A stretch of 64,000 nucleotides of DNA from Proteinivorax hydrogeniformans. GTDB taxonomy: Bacteria; Bacillota; Proteinivoracia; Proteinivoracales; Proteinivoracaceae. The notes under the pieces were generated by a model. The model was not told the origin of the DNA and did not search any database. It saw only the letters and a list, made by a program, of their open reading frames with translations. This document shows positions 55,059 through 64,000 of the stretch, in pieces. The stretch spans positions 2,666,001-2,730,000 of the forward strand of contig NZ_CP159485.1 in NCBI RefSeq assembly GCF_040515995.1. Reading direction: 5' to 3'. The first letter of the stretch is position 1. Each line of letters begins with the position of its first letter. The translations under genes were made by a program, and so were the position numbers.

Positions 55059-56051
55059 TTATTTTTTATAGCCTACTAATTCTTGGAACACTCTTGGCTT
55101 TCTGTCCAGTCTATGAGTTGCGTCCACCGTTCTTACAGTGCCAGTTTTAGAGCGCATTACAACAGATTGAGTTTGTGCCACCTCTTTCATAAACCTTACT
55201 CCTCTTAGCATACTCCCATCTGTTATGCCAGTTGCAGCAAAAATAACGTCGTCCCCTTTAGCTAAGTCATCCATCGTCAAAATAGGTTCACCTTGATGGG
55301 CTTCCCAGTCAATCTCCGATTTACTTTTAAACTCCGATGGATCTACAGGCAATAATCTGCCTTCCATCTTGCCACCTAAGCATTTTAAGGCAGCAGCAGC
55401 TAATACGCCTTCCGGAGCACCACCTATACCTAAAGCTATATCTACTCCTGAGTTAGGCTGTGCTGCAGCTACGGCAGCAGCAACATCTCCGTCTGTAATA
55501 AGCTTTACTCTAGCACCGGTTTCCCTTACTTTTTGTATTAACTTATTGTGCCTTGGCCTATCTAATATCACCGCAACTAAATCGGATACATCTTTTTGCA
55601 TGGCCTTTGCCAAACGATTTAGATTTTCTTTTGGCGTTAATTCTAAGCTTACAACATCTCTTCCCATAGGTCCTGTTGCTATTTTATCCATGTAGTATGC
55701 TTCAGGAGCATGAAGTAAGCACCCTTTGGGAGCTATAGCTAGTACCGCTAAGGCGTTTGGTAAGCCTTTAGCAACAAGGTTAGTTCCTTCAACTGGATCT
55801 ACCGCCACATCCAGTTTGGGACCGTTTTTAGCTCCCAGCTCCTCTCCAATATAAAGCATTGGAGCCTCATCTTTTTCGCCCTCACCGATCATTACCTTGC
55901 CTTCCATTTGAACTGTATCAAACATTGCCCGCATAGCAGAAACAGCTGCTTGGTCAGCCTCATTCTTCTTTCCTCGCCCCATGAGTCTAGCGGAAGCTAA
56001 CGCTGCAGCTTCTGTCACTCTCACAAACTCTAACGCCAATTCCCGTTCCAT
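55059..56051 (-). CDS. glpX: Class II fructose-1,6-bisphosphatase (copy 1)
   Basis: 330 residues. Removes the 1-phosphate from FBP in gluconeogenesis. Family marks are [29 protein letters not shown] (metal-binding acidic loop), VDPVEGTNL, and [13 protein letters not shown]. It is a paralogue of copy 2 (56813-57757) with which it shares most blocks but has a longer C-terminus. It lies downstream of tal, with a TATAAT-type -10 in the 100-bp gap, so it may be expressed separately. Confidence 0.95.
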   Translation of the reverse strand: MERELALEFVRVTEAAALASARLMGRGKKNEADQAAVSAMRAMFDTVQMEGKVMIGEGEKDEAPMLYIGEELGAKNGPKLDVAVDPVEGTNLVAKGLPNALAVLAIAPKGCLLHAPEAYYMDKIATGPMGRDVVSLELTPKENLNRLAKAMQKDVSDLVAVILDRPRHNKLIQKVRETGARVKLITDGDVAAAVAAAQPNSGVDIALGIGGAPEGVLAAAALKCLGGKMEGRLLPVDPSEFKSKSEIDWEAHQGEPILTMDDLAKGDDVIFAATGITDGSMLRGVRFMKEVAQTQSVVMRSKTGTVRTVDATHRLDRKPRVFQELVGYKK

Positions 56052-56151
56052 TTAATACACTCCTTATAATATTTGTGTTATAAGTTTATTATATCACACA
56101 AAATATAATTAGTGTATCACTTTTTTGCCTACGTACGCTTTTTAGTATGTC

Positions 56152-56799
56152 TTATTTCTGAGTAAATTTTTCCCAGTCACTCATAAACGCTTCTATTCCC
56201 TTGTCGGTTAAAGGATGCTTAAACATTTTTTCGAAGACACTGTATGGAACAGTGGCGATATGGCCCCCTACTTTCATAGCATCAAGGACATGTTGTGGGT
56301 GTCTAATACTAGCTGCAATAATTTCTGTATCAAACATATAGTTCTCAAAAACTTCAACCATCTCTGCTATAAGGTCTATCCCATTATGCCCGATATCATC
56401 TAATCTTCCAGCAAAAGGACTTACGTAAGTAGCTCCAGCCTTAGCAGCTAACACACCCTGGTTTGTGGAAAAAACTAAAGTCACGTTGGTTTTAATATTT
56501 TCCTTGCTTAGTATCTTTACAGCTTTTAGCCCATCTTTGGTCATAGGAATCTTCACTACCACGTTTGGTGCTAGCTTCACTAACTCCCTTGCTTCTTTCA
56601 CCATGTTTTCCCACTTTAGAGATATCACTTCCGCACTTATGGGACCATCAACTATTTGGGCAATTTCCTTTATAACCTGGTGAAAGTCTCGCCCCTCTTT
56701 AGCTATCAAGCTTGGGTTAGTTGTAACTCCATCGACTATACCAATATCATTTGCTTTTTTTATCTGCTCAATATCAGCAGTATCGATAAAAAATTGCAT
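56152..56799 (-). CDS. tal: Transaldolase (small, FSA-like type)
   Basis: 215 residues, the short TalC/FSA class. TIM barrel with the Schiff-base Lys in NVVVKIPMT. It moves a dihydroxyacetone unit between sugar phosphates. Position near fba matches B. subtilis ywjH. It lies 13 bp after glpX-2 and 100 bp before glpX-1. The substrate preference (transaldolase versus F6P aldolase) is uncertain. Confidence 0.95.
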   Translation of the reverse strand: MQFFIDTADIEQIKKANDIGIVDGVTTNPSLIAKEGRDFHQVIKEIAQIVDGPISAEVISLKWENMVKEARELVKLAPNVVVKIPMTKDGLKAVKILSKENIKTNVTLVFSTNQGVLAAKAGATYVSPFAGRLDDIGHNGIDLIAEMVEVFENYMFDTEIIAASIRHPQHVLDAMKVGGHIATVPYSVFEKMFKHPLTDKGIEAFMSDWEKFTQK

Positions 56800-56812
56800 A
56801 TTTTTAACCTCC

Positions 56813-57757
56813 TTATTTTTTAAGTCGGTGTATGGCCTTAATATATCTTATTGTGCCAGTTTTGGCTCTCATTATTAAAGAGTGAGTGCTGGCGGTGGTC
56901 TGTTTAAATCTGACTCCTTCTAAAAAATCGCCTCCGGTGATTCCAGTAGCAGCAAAGAAAATGTCTTCACCTTTGGCTAAGTCGTCAATTGTGAGCTTCT
57001 TATCTACATCTTTTATTCCCATATCCATAGCTCTTTTTCGTTCATCTTCATCCCTCGGCTTAAGCCTTCCTTGAAAGTCACCGCCTAAACACTTTAGGGC
57101 TGCAGCAGCTATAACACCTTCAGGAGCTCCACCTATCCCTGTCATCAGGTCCACTGTATTATCTTCGGTGGCTGTAGCCATTGCCATCGCCACATCTCCA
57201 TCTGGGAAGATTTTAATTCTACACCCGAGGCTTCTCATTTTTGAAATTCTTTCTTGATGCCGAGGCTTATCTAAAATTGCCACAGTCATATCCTGAATAT
57301 TTTTACCTATTGCTTGAGAGACACGTCGTATGTTTTCCTCGATAGGCAAGTCAAGATCAACCACACCCTTCGCTTTGGCCCCAACTGCAATTTTATCCAT
57401 GTACATATCAGGTGCATGTAAAAAAGAGCCTTTTGAACCTGCAGCCAAAACAGCTATTCCATTTGGAAGTCCTTTAGAAACAATCGTTGTCCCTTCAACT
57501 GGATCAACAGCTATATCAACTTGAGGATTGCTACCTCCTCCCACTTTTTCTCCAATATAAAGCATCGGTGCGTCGTCAATTTCTCCTTCACCTATTACAA
57601 CAGTTCCGCTAATATCCACATTATCAAAAGCATTTCTCATTGCAACAACAGCAGCATTATCTGTTGCCTCTTTATCTCCTCTGCCCATAAAAGGAGCAGA
57701 GGCTAACGCTGCAGCCTCTGTAGTTCTAACAAATTCTAAAGCTAATTCTCTATCCAT
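56813..57757 (-). CDS. glpX: Class II fructose-1,6-bisphosphatase (copy 2)
   Basis: 314 residues. It has [26 protein letters not shown], and [14 protein letters not shown], so the metal site and phosphate loop are intact. It differs from copy 1 in the last part ([14 protein letters not shown] insert). It starts 26 bp after fba. With fba and tal it forms the gluconeogenic/pentose unit fba-glpX2-tal. Two adjacent glpX copies are uncommon. Confidence 0.95.
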   Translation of the reverse strand: MDRELALEFVRTTEAAALASAPFMGRGDKEATDNAAVVAMRNAFDNVDISGTVVIGEGEIDDAPMLYIGEKVGGGSNPQVDIAVDPVEGTTIVSKGLPNGIAVLAAGSKGSFLHAPDMYMDKIAVGAKAKGVVDLDLPIEENIRRVSQAIGKNIQDMTVAILDKPRHQERISKMRSLGCRIKIFPDGDVAMAMATATEDNTVDLMTGIGGAPEGVIAAAALKCLGGDFQGRLKPRDEDERKRAMDMGIKDVDKKLTIDDLAKGEDIFFAATGITGGDFLEGVRFKQTTASTHSLIMRAKTGTIRYIKAIHRLKK

Positions 57758-57783
57758 TTCTAATATGTCTCCTTTGTTATCTG

Positions 57784-58638
57784 TTAAGCTTTATTAGCAC
57801 ATCCAAACAATTGCATCTTTTCCTTAATAATCTTTTTCATTTCTTCCTTAGCTGGACCTAAAATTTTTCTAGGGTCATACTCCTCTGGCTTGCTATTTAC
57901 TACATCTTGCACACCACGGGTAAAAGCTTGACGGATATCTGTGTCGATGTTTATTTTTGTTATGCCTAATTCAATAACTTTTTTAATGCTTTCTTCCCCT
58001 ACACCTGAAGCTCCGTGAAGCACTAATGGAGTTGATACCATTGATCTAATTGTTTTTAGTCTATCAAAGTCTAATTTAGGTTCGCCTTTATATGGCCCGT
58101 GAGCTGTACCAATAGCGATTGCAAGTGCATCTACGTTAGTTTTTTCCACAAAGTATTTAGCTTCCTCAGGGTTTGTCATCATAGCATCTTCTTCAGAAAC
58201 TGTGATGTCATCTTCCGTTCCACCAATTTTTCCCAACTCAGCTTCCACAGATAATCCCGCTGCGTGGGCTATTTCGATAACCTTTGCAGTCTTTTCGATG
58301 TTTTCCTCAAGTGGGTGCTTAGAACCATCAAACATAACCGATGAAAACCCAGCTCTAACGCACTTTATAATTTGTTCAAATGAGGTTCCATGATCTAGGT
58401 GAAGTGCCACAGGTACAGTTGCATTTTTCGCAGCTGCCTCAACCATAGCTACTACGTAATCTAGACCAGCATATTTTACGCCTCCTTGACTAGCTTGTAG
58501 GATTACAGGAGAACGCTCTTCCTCTGCAGCCTCAATAATTGCTTGCACTATTTCCATGTTGTTTGTGTTAAAGGCCCCTACAGCATAATTTTTTTCTTGG
58601 GCATCCTTCAACAGTTCTCTTAATGTTACTAATGACAT
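57784..58638 (-). CDS. fba: Class II fructose-bisphosphate aldolase
   Basis: 284 residues. Zinc ligands in ALHLDHG, IAIGTAHGPYKG and LVLHGASG; the substrate-binding end TKINIDTDIRQAF. Cleaves FBP into two triose phosphates or the reverse. It follows spo0F by 121 bp and precedes glpX-2; the order spo0F-fba-tal is that of B. subtilis. Confidence 0.97.
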   Translation of the reverse strand: MSLVTLRELLKDAQEKNYAVGAFNTNNMEIVQAIIEAAEEERSPVILQASQGGVKYAGLDYVVAMVEAAAKNATVPVALHLDHGTSFEQIIKCVRAGFSSVMFDGSKHPLEENIEKTAKVIEIAHAAGLSVEAELGKIGGTEDDITVSEEDAMMTNPEEAKYFVEKTNVDALAIAIGTAHGPYKGEPKLDFDRLKTIRSMVSTPLVLHGASGVGEESIKKVIELGITKINIDTDIRQAFTRGVQDVVNSKPEEYDPRKILGPAKEEMKKIIKEKMQLFGCANKA

Positions 58639-58759
58639 TACATTCCCTCCTAAATTCTTGTTTAAATTATTTTATCCTTTATTACAAGGACTTAAACTAG
58701 TATTGACATAATAAAAAAAGATTGACCATTATAACTTCTAGATGTTCTCTTTAATACCT

Positions 58760-59128
58760 TTATTTTTTATTAAATAAATGGTTCTCCACGATCTCTATCA
58801 CGTCCTCTAAGTCAAATGGCTTAAAGATATGAGAGTTAGAACCTAATCCTTTTGCGTCAACTGTTAATTTTTCTTCGCCATAAGCAGTCATAAAAATTAC
58901 ATCAACATCTATGTTTCTTTCTTTTAGAGCTTTTAACGTATCTAAGCCGTCCATATTAGGCATCTTCATATCTAGGAGCATTAAATCCACAGCATTATTC
59001 TTTAATTTTTCTAAAGCTTCTAGTCCATCTGACGCCTGCAACACATTTATGCCTCTGCTTTCGATAACTTCAGTTAACAACCTCCTGATGCCGAACTGAT
59101 CGTCGGTTATTAGTACAGTTTTTGACAC
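58760..59128 (-). CDS. spo0F: Response regulator Spo0F-type, single receiver
   Basis: 122 residues, receiver domain only. Asp9-Asp10, phospho-acceptor Asp53 (LMLLDMKMPNMDG), Thr81 region (FMTAYGE) and Lys103 (FKPFD) are in place. In Bacillus it passes phosphate from KinA-E to Spo0B. The start is GTG with GAGGGGGG upstream. Name supported by the position (pyrG side to fba) and by a sigma-H-like promoter with a 0A-box-like site. No Spo0B gene is in the window. Confidence 0.9.
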   Translation of the reverse strand: MSKTVLITDDQFGIRRLLTEVIESRGINVLQASDGLEALEKLKNNAVDLMLLDMKMPNMDGLDTLKALKERNIDVDVIFMTAYGEEKLTVDAKGLGSNSHIFKPFDLEDVIEIVENHLFNKK

Positions 59129-59150
59129 TTAAATCCCCCCTCTCTTTTGA

Positions 59151-59189
59151 ATATTCTACAATCTGCTTTAAAATCCTTCTTCTGTCGAG
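59151..59189 (-). promoter_or_regulatory. Sigma-H-like promoter and 0A-box-like site upstream of spo0F
   Basis: Minus strand: GAAGGATTT (59171-59179) and GTAGAATAT (59151-59159), spacer 11 bp, both fit the sigma-H consensus RnAGGAWWW and RnnGAATWW. TGTCGAG (59183-59189, plus strand), one base from the Spo0A box TGTCGAA, lies a few bp upstream of the -35. Confidence 0.6.
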
Positions 59190-59238
59190 TTTTAGGCTAT
59201 AAACTTTCTAAAAAAGATTAATTTTTATCACTTAAAAA

Positions 59239-59267
59239 AGAAAGATGATGGAATCCATCATCTTTCT
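59239..59267 (-). terminator. Terminator after the M3-like gene
   Basis: AGAAAGATGATGG pairs with CCATCATCTTTCT (3-nt loop), followed by TTTTTTAAG. The TGA stop (59258-59260) lies in the stem. Confidence 0.88.
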
Positions 59268-60751
59268 AAAATATCACTAAATTGTTCAATCAAAAGATCT
59301 GCTAAATCCTTTTGAGTAAAACCTAACTTAGCAATCATCTTTTTGTAATTATATTTTGTGCCACTTTTCCATAACGCCTGCAAAAACTTTCCAGCTTCTT
59401 TTTTCTCAAACCAATTTTCCCCATAGTTACTTGTTAAAAAGCTCCTTAAAGAATTCTCTAAAGCCCAAGACTTTAAGTACTCTGGAGTGTTAAAACCTAA
59501 GTCTAGATCCAAAAGGTAATTGTTTTTGCTTACATCTAATTTTACCGCATCACTCATTATATTTTCGTAAAGTTCCTCTAAGGTTTTCTCACTGTATTCC
59601 TTGGAGTATAGCTGAGCTTCATACATTAGCTTTCCACAATATCTCCTAATAACGTACAGCTTATAAGACCACGCAAAAGTTAAGTAGTCACTTTTTTCAT
59701 TATCAAAGTTTAAAAATCTATTTATCCACTTTTCATTTAAAGTTAGAAATTGAAATAACAATCCGTAACTCTCTCTTATGGACTTGTCTCCCATTCTCTT
59801 AAACTCCATTGGTAGCGCTTTATCTATATGGGCAAGAAACTGACATTGACCGGCCTCATGTAGAGAGTTTTGATAGTCATCTATTCCGCCTGTGGGATTG
59901 AGCACTAAGTGAATTTCATCTGGAACTTTTATAGGACAACAAAAAGGAGTGGGAGATTTAGACTCATTTTTCTCATAGTCAATTTTAAGGTTGTCTTGCT
60001 GGTGGACGTTAATACCTAGGGAGTAGAAAGTGTCCTCAATAGAAGGCACAAGCTCTAATTCAGGAAAAAGATTTGCAAAGTTATTTGACTTAAAGATAAA
60101 GGCTATATCTGACTTTCTGATAGGTTGCTCACCATTTCCTATGTAATCATTCAAAAAAGATAAGCATTTTAGATATACGTCCTCTGTTCTTATCAAAAAG
60201 TCCTTAGCAATTTTTATAAGCTGGTATGTATCTATTTGCTCAACATCCTCTATAAGGTTTAAGTAATTTTGATAGCCAAGCTTGTTTGCACATTCTTTCA
60301 GCTTTCGTATTCTTCTTTTTCTTAGATAGTTAAACTGCACCTGCTTTTGGGTAACAAGCTCATCTAGTTGAAGTCTTTTCTCCCTATCTTGTTCTATAGA
60401 AAGTAGCATTTTACCAAACCTAAGAGATGTTTCCTTGCCTTGATAAAGCATATGAGAGTTTAGCTCAGCATCATAAATCTCCTTAGTAATAGCTTGAATT
60501 TCTCTGCCTAAGTAACCTTTAATCAGAAAAGATATGAGATACGCATCTTCTGTGCATCCACTTTGTTTTAGGCTCTGGACCTTTTTAATAGTTTCTAATG
60601 AAAACAAGTCTTTGTATTCATCATACAAGCTTTGAAAGTCTCCCCTTTTTTTCTTGCCAGAACCCCCATAATAATAATCCCTTCCAAGCTTGATCAAAAA
60701 CTCTTCTCCTGATTTTTTGATATCTTCTAAACCCAATTGGGTCACCCCCAT
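59258..60751 (-). CDS. M3-family peptidase-like protein, degenerate zinc site
   Basis: 497 residues, largely alpha-helical, no signal peptide. The middle (about 290-335) resembles M3 oligopeptidase sequence, with LHEAGQCQF (298-302) where the zinc motif HExxH is expected, and a downstream Glu327 in IRESYGLLF at the place of the third ligand. The second His of HExxH is Gln302 (codon CAA), so catalysis is doubtful. Ends in a strong terminator. It stands between spo0F and pyrG where B. subtilis has ywjG, unrelated. It is either a pseudoenzyme or a protease of altered mechanism; family call from memory of the HEAGHAxH text. Confidence 0.75.
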   Translation of the reverse strand: MGVTQLGLEDIKKSGEEFLIKLGRDYYYGGSGKKKRGDFQSLYDEYKDLFSLETIKKVQSLKQSGCTEDAYLISFLIKGYLGREIQAITKEIYDAELNSHMLYQGKETSLRFGKMLLSIEQDREKRLQLDELVTQKQVQFNYLRKRRIRKLKECANKLGYQNYLNLIEDVEQIDTYQLIKIAKDFLIRTEDVYLKCLSFLNDYIGNGEQPIRKSDIAFIFKSNNFANLFPELELVPSIEDTFYSLGINVHQQDNLKIDYEKNESKSPTPFCCPIKVPDEIHLVLNPTGGIDDYQNSLHEAGQCQFLAHIDKALPMEFKRMGDKSIRESYGLLFQFLTLNEKWINRFLNFDNEKSDYLTFAWSYKLYVIRRYCGKLMYEAQLYSKEYSEKTLEELYENIMSDAVKLDVSKNNYLLDLDLGFNTPEYLKSWALENSLRSFLTSNYGENWFEKKEAGKFLQALWKSGTKYNYKKMIAKLGFTQKDLADLLIEQFSDILER

Positions 60752-60837
60752 CTTTAGGAGAACATTTTATATCTATCTTCTAAATATTTATTCTATTAAC
60801 TTCCCAATATTCCTGCTAATATGCTTAATTAAACAAA

Positions 60838-62478
<1,641 letters not shown>

Positions 62479-62651
62479 TTATGTAAACTTTTTTAAAAAT
62501 CCATCTGTATATTTTACCTTCTTTTAGCACAGCATTCAAGAGCTATTACCAATTTAAAAGCTTTCATACTTATTTTAGCTCAAAGAACTATTCTAATACC
62601 ATTTAATTGTACCTTTATTGTTAAGAAAAGACAAACACCCATGTAGTCAGC

Positions 62652-62685
62652 AAAAAACAGCTTCCATAAAGGATAGCTGTTTTTT
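62652..62685 (-). terminator. Terminator after kamE
   Basis: AAAAAACAGCT pairs with AGCTGTTTTTT, with a partly paired upper stem; starts about 15 bp after the kamE stop. Confidence 0.88.
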
Positions 62686-62700
62686 AATTTCTGTTCTATT

Positions 62701-63444
62701 TTATTTTCGTACCTTTGTCATCTCTTTAACCACAAAAGTGGCTACATCTGCTGGTACTGTGCCCGGGCCAAAGCCGGCATCATACCCGAGTTCTAGTGCC
62801 AGTTCATGGTTTATCCTCGGCCCTCCTGCAACTAAAACAACCTTATCCCTTAACCCTTCTGCTTCTAAAAGCTCCACCAAATTGGTAAGGTTTGGGATGT
62901 GTACGTCTTTTTGTGTCACTACTTGAGATACTAAGATTGCATCTGCTTTAACTTCTATAGCTTTTGCTATAAGGTCTTCATTAGGAACTTGACTGCCAAG
63001 GTTTAGAGCGTTGATTTCTGGATATCTTTCTAACCCATAGTTTCCATCAAAACCCTTCATATTCATAATGGCATCTATGCCCACAGTGTGAGCGTCAGTG
63101 CCGGTACAACCTGCTATAATCGTAATTTTTCTTTTTATATCCTCTTTGATGTATTTATTTATTTCATAAAAATCCATAGTTTCTTGTTCTACTTTAGCAA
63201 CCTTGATTTTTGTGGTATCTACGGTGTGTTTACAATTGCCATATACAATAAAAAAGGTAAACTGAGGCCCTAAGTCTTGCATGTGGACAACGCTTGGTTG
63301 TTCTAATCCCATTTTTTTTGCTAAAATTATCGCTGACTCTTTTGCTTCTTCACTACTGTCTATGGGGAGCGTAAAGGATAGCTGCATTGCGCCGTCATTT
63401 AACGTATCTCCATATGGTTTAACTTTAGTTAAATCTACTTTCAT
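62701..63444 (-). CDS. kamE: Lysine 5,6-aminomutase beta subunit
   Basis: 247 residues. B12-binding Rossmann domain with TDAHTVG (DxHxxG, residues 117-122) in the second half and a short N-terminal part. With KamD and PLP plus adenosylcobalamin it moves the terminal amino group of D-lysine or beta-lysine to C5. D-ornithine 4,5-aminomutase OraE is larger, so the size and the partner favour KamE. Lies 3 bp after kamD with GGGAGGAG inside its end. Together with kce and kal (24-25.2 kb) it implies lysine fermentation. Confidence 0.94.
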   Translation of the reverse strand: MKVDLTKVKPYGDTLNDGAMQLSFTLPIDSSEEAKESAIILAKKMGLEQPSVVHMQDLGPQFTFFIVYGNCKHTVDTTKIKVAKVEQETMDFYEINKYIKEDIKRKITIIAGCTGTDAHTVGIDAIMNMKGFDGNYGLERYPEINALNLGSQVPNEDLIAKAIEVKADAILVSQVVTQKDVHIPNLTNLVELLEAEGLRDKVVLVAGGPRINHELALELGYDAGFGPGTVPADVATFVVKEMTKVRK

Positions 63445-63447
63445 CTT

Positions 63448-64000
63448 CTACACTCCTCCCTTTTGTTGTCTTTTTTCAAAGTTTTTAGCTTTCATAATAT
63501 CGCTAAAGGGATTGTGGTAGTTTTCATCTTTAAGGATAACTCCTTCTAGACCCTTACCACCGTTAAATGGCCTTTTAACGTCTGCAAAATAACCTTTTTC
63601 TAGCGCGGTAAACAGCCCTATTTTCGCAATATCCTCTAAAAGGGTTACTGCATTTTTTAAAACTTCATCCACTCTTTTTTGAATCTTTCCATCTCTTTTA
63701 AAGGTAATTTCTTCTCCTAAGTCATGAGCGTTATTCATGACGTATTTTGCATTTTCTATAGCTAAGTATCTATCCTGCATATATGGGGTGTGTATAGCCT
63801 CAGTCAGCATTCCTAAAAGCTGTATCCCCTGCCCTGTTAATATAGACGTTAAGTTAAACAAACCGTTTTGAAGGTGCCCCTTAAAAATATTACCTGTCAT
63901 ATGCTTTGTAGGAGGCATATATTTTAATGGACTGTTAGGGAATATCTGTCTTGACATTTGGGCTTGGCCTATTTCGTACAGCAGGCCGTTCTTCATGTCA
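63448..64000 (-). CDS. kamD: Lysine 5,6-aminomutase alpha subunit, C-terminal part
   Basis: About 184 codons are visible; the frame stays open through the window edge (Asp before the first Met), so this is the C-terminal third of a protein of about 520 residues. Text such as PPTKHMTGNIFKGH, AIHTPYMQDRYLAIENAKYV and RPFNGGKGLEGVI is typical of KamD. It supplies the catalytic barrel with the PLP and cofactor contacts. Directly upstream of kamE, both ended by the hairpin at 62652-62685. kamA and kdd may lie beyond the edge. Confidence 0.92.
   Translation of the reverse strand, partial: DMKNGLLYEIGQAQMSRQIFPNSPLKYMPPTKHMTGNIFKGHLQNGLFNLTSILTGQGIQLLGMLTEAIHTPYMQDRYLAIENAKYVMNNAHDLGEEITFKRDGKIQKRVDEVLKNAVTLLEDIAKIGLFTALEKGYFADVKRPFNGGKGLEGVILKDENYHNPFSDIMKAKNFEKRQQKGGV

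Overview
The window looks like chromosome of a low-GC, endospore-forming, motile anaerobic Firmicute, probably a class Clostridia amino-acid fermenter. The support is AT-rich DNA with strong purine-rich ribosome binding sites and frequent TTG/GTG starts; sporulation genes (spoIIID, spoIIQ-like, spoIID, spoIIR, sigG, spo0F); arginine deiminase; pieces of the lysine fermentation pathway (kce, kal, kamE, kamD); and an ATP synthase c subunit carrying Na+-site residues. I cannot name the species. Nearly everything from about 5.3 kb onward is on the minus strand.

Layout. 0-1.2 kb: the 3' end of an ISLre2-type insertion sequence, abutting a decayed beta-lactamase-like serine hydrolase gene. 1.2-7.5 kb: small metabolic genes (ridA, pgeF, nucleoside hydrolase plus ribokinase, a DMT exporter, an unknown conserved protein, arcA). 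7.5-9.2 kb: two tiny overlapping membrane-peptide genes and two orphan membrane proteins. 9.1-16.2 kb: flhP, flhO, mbl, spoIIID, spoIIQ-like, spoIID, murA, ywmB. 16.3-23.9 kb: a yueI-like gene and the full ATP synthase operon. 24-28.6 kb: kce, kal, a sigma-54 activator and an FtsA-like protein. 28.7-33.2 kb: a flippase-like protein, dCMP deaminase, upp, glyA, ywlG, rpiB. 33.3-37.7 kb: two paralogous chemoreceptors. 37.8-41.7 kb: ywlE, mntP, the Sua5-type tsaC, yibE/F, fur. 41.9-47.4 kb: a Na/phosphate symporter, a YedE/TusA/DUF3343 selenium or sulfur module, and iscU, nifS, rrf2. 47.5-62.4 kb: spoIIR, sigG, prmC, prfA, yqhQ, tdk, rpmE, a LysM-M23 protein, a Ca/Na antiporter, glpX, tal, a second glpX, fba, spo0F, a degenerate M3-like peptidase and pyrG. 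62.7-64 kb: kamE and the end of kamD, cut by the window edge.

The backbone keeps the gene order known from Bacillus subtilis between pyrG and flhP (pyrG-spo0F-fba-tal-glpX-rpmE-tdk-prfA-prmC-spoIIR-ywlC-mntP-ywlE-rpiB-ywlG-glyA-upp-atp-ywmB-murAA-spoIID-spoIIQ-spoIIID-mbl-flhO-flhP). The lineage-specific genes sit as insertions within this frame: the lysine module, chemoreceptors, selenium/sulfur and Fe-S cluster genes, sigG, and the degenerate peptidase.

No rRNA, tRNA, CRISPR array, prophage or known riboswitch was recognised. No unmistakable new multigene system stands out. The best leads are the paired mini membrane proteins (7557-7834), an M3-like peptidase whose HExxH motif has lost its second histidine (59258-60751), an actin-like protein with a repeated C-terminal motif heading the lysine operon (26628-28622), a sigma-H/0A-box-like promoter at spo0F, a hairpin over the spoIIID ribosome binding site, and many terminators whose stem or loop contains the stop codon of the preceding gene.
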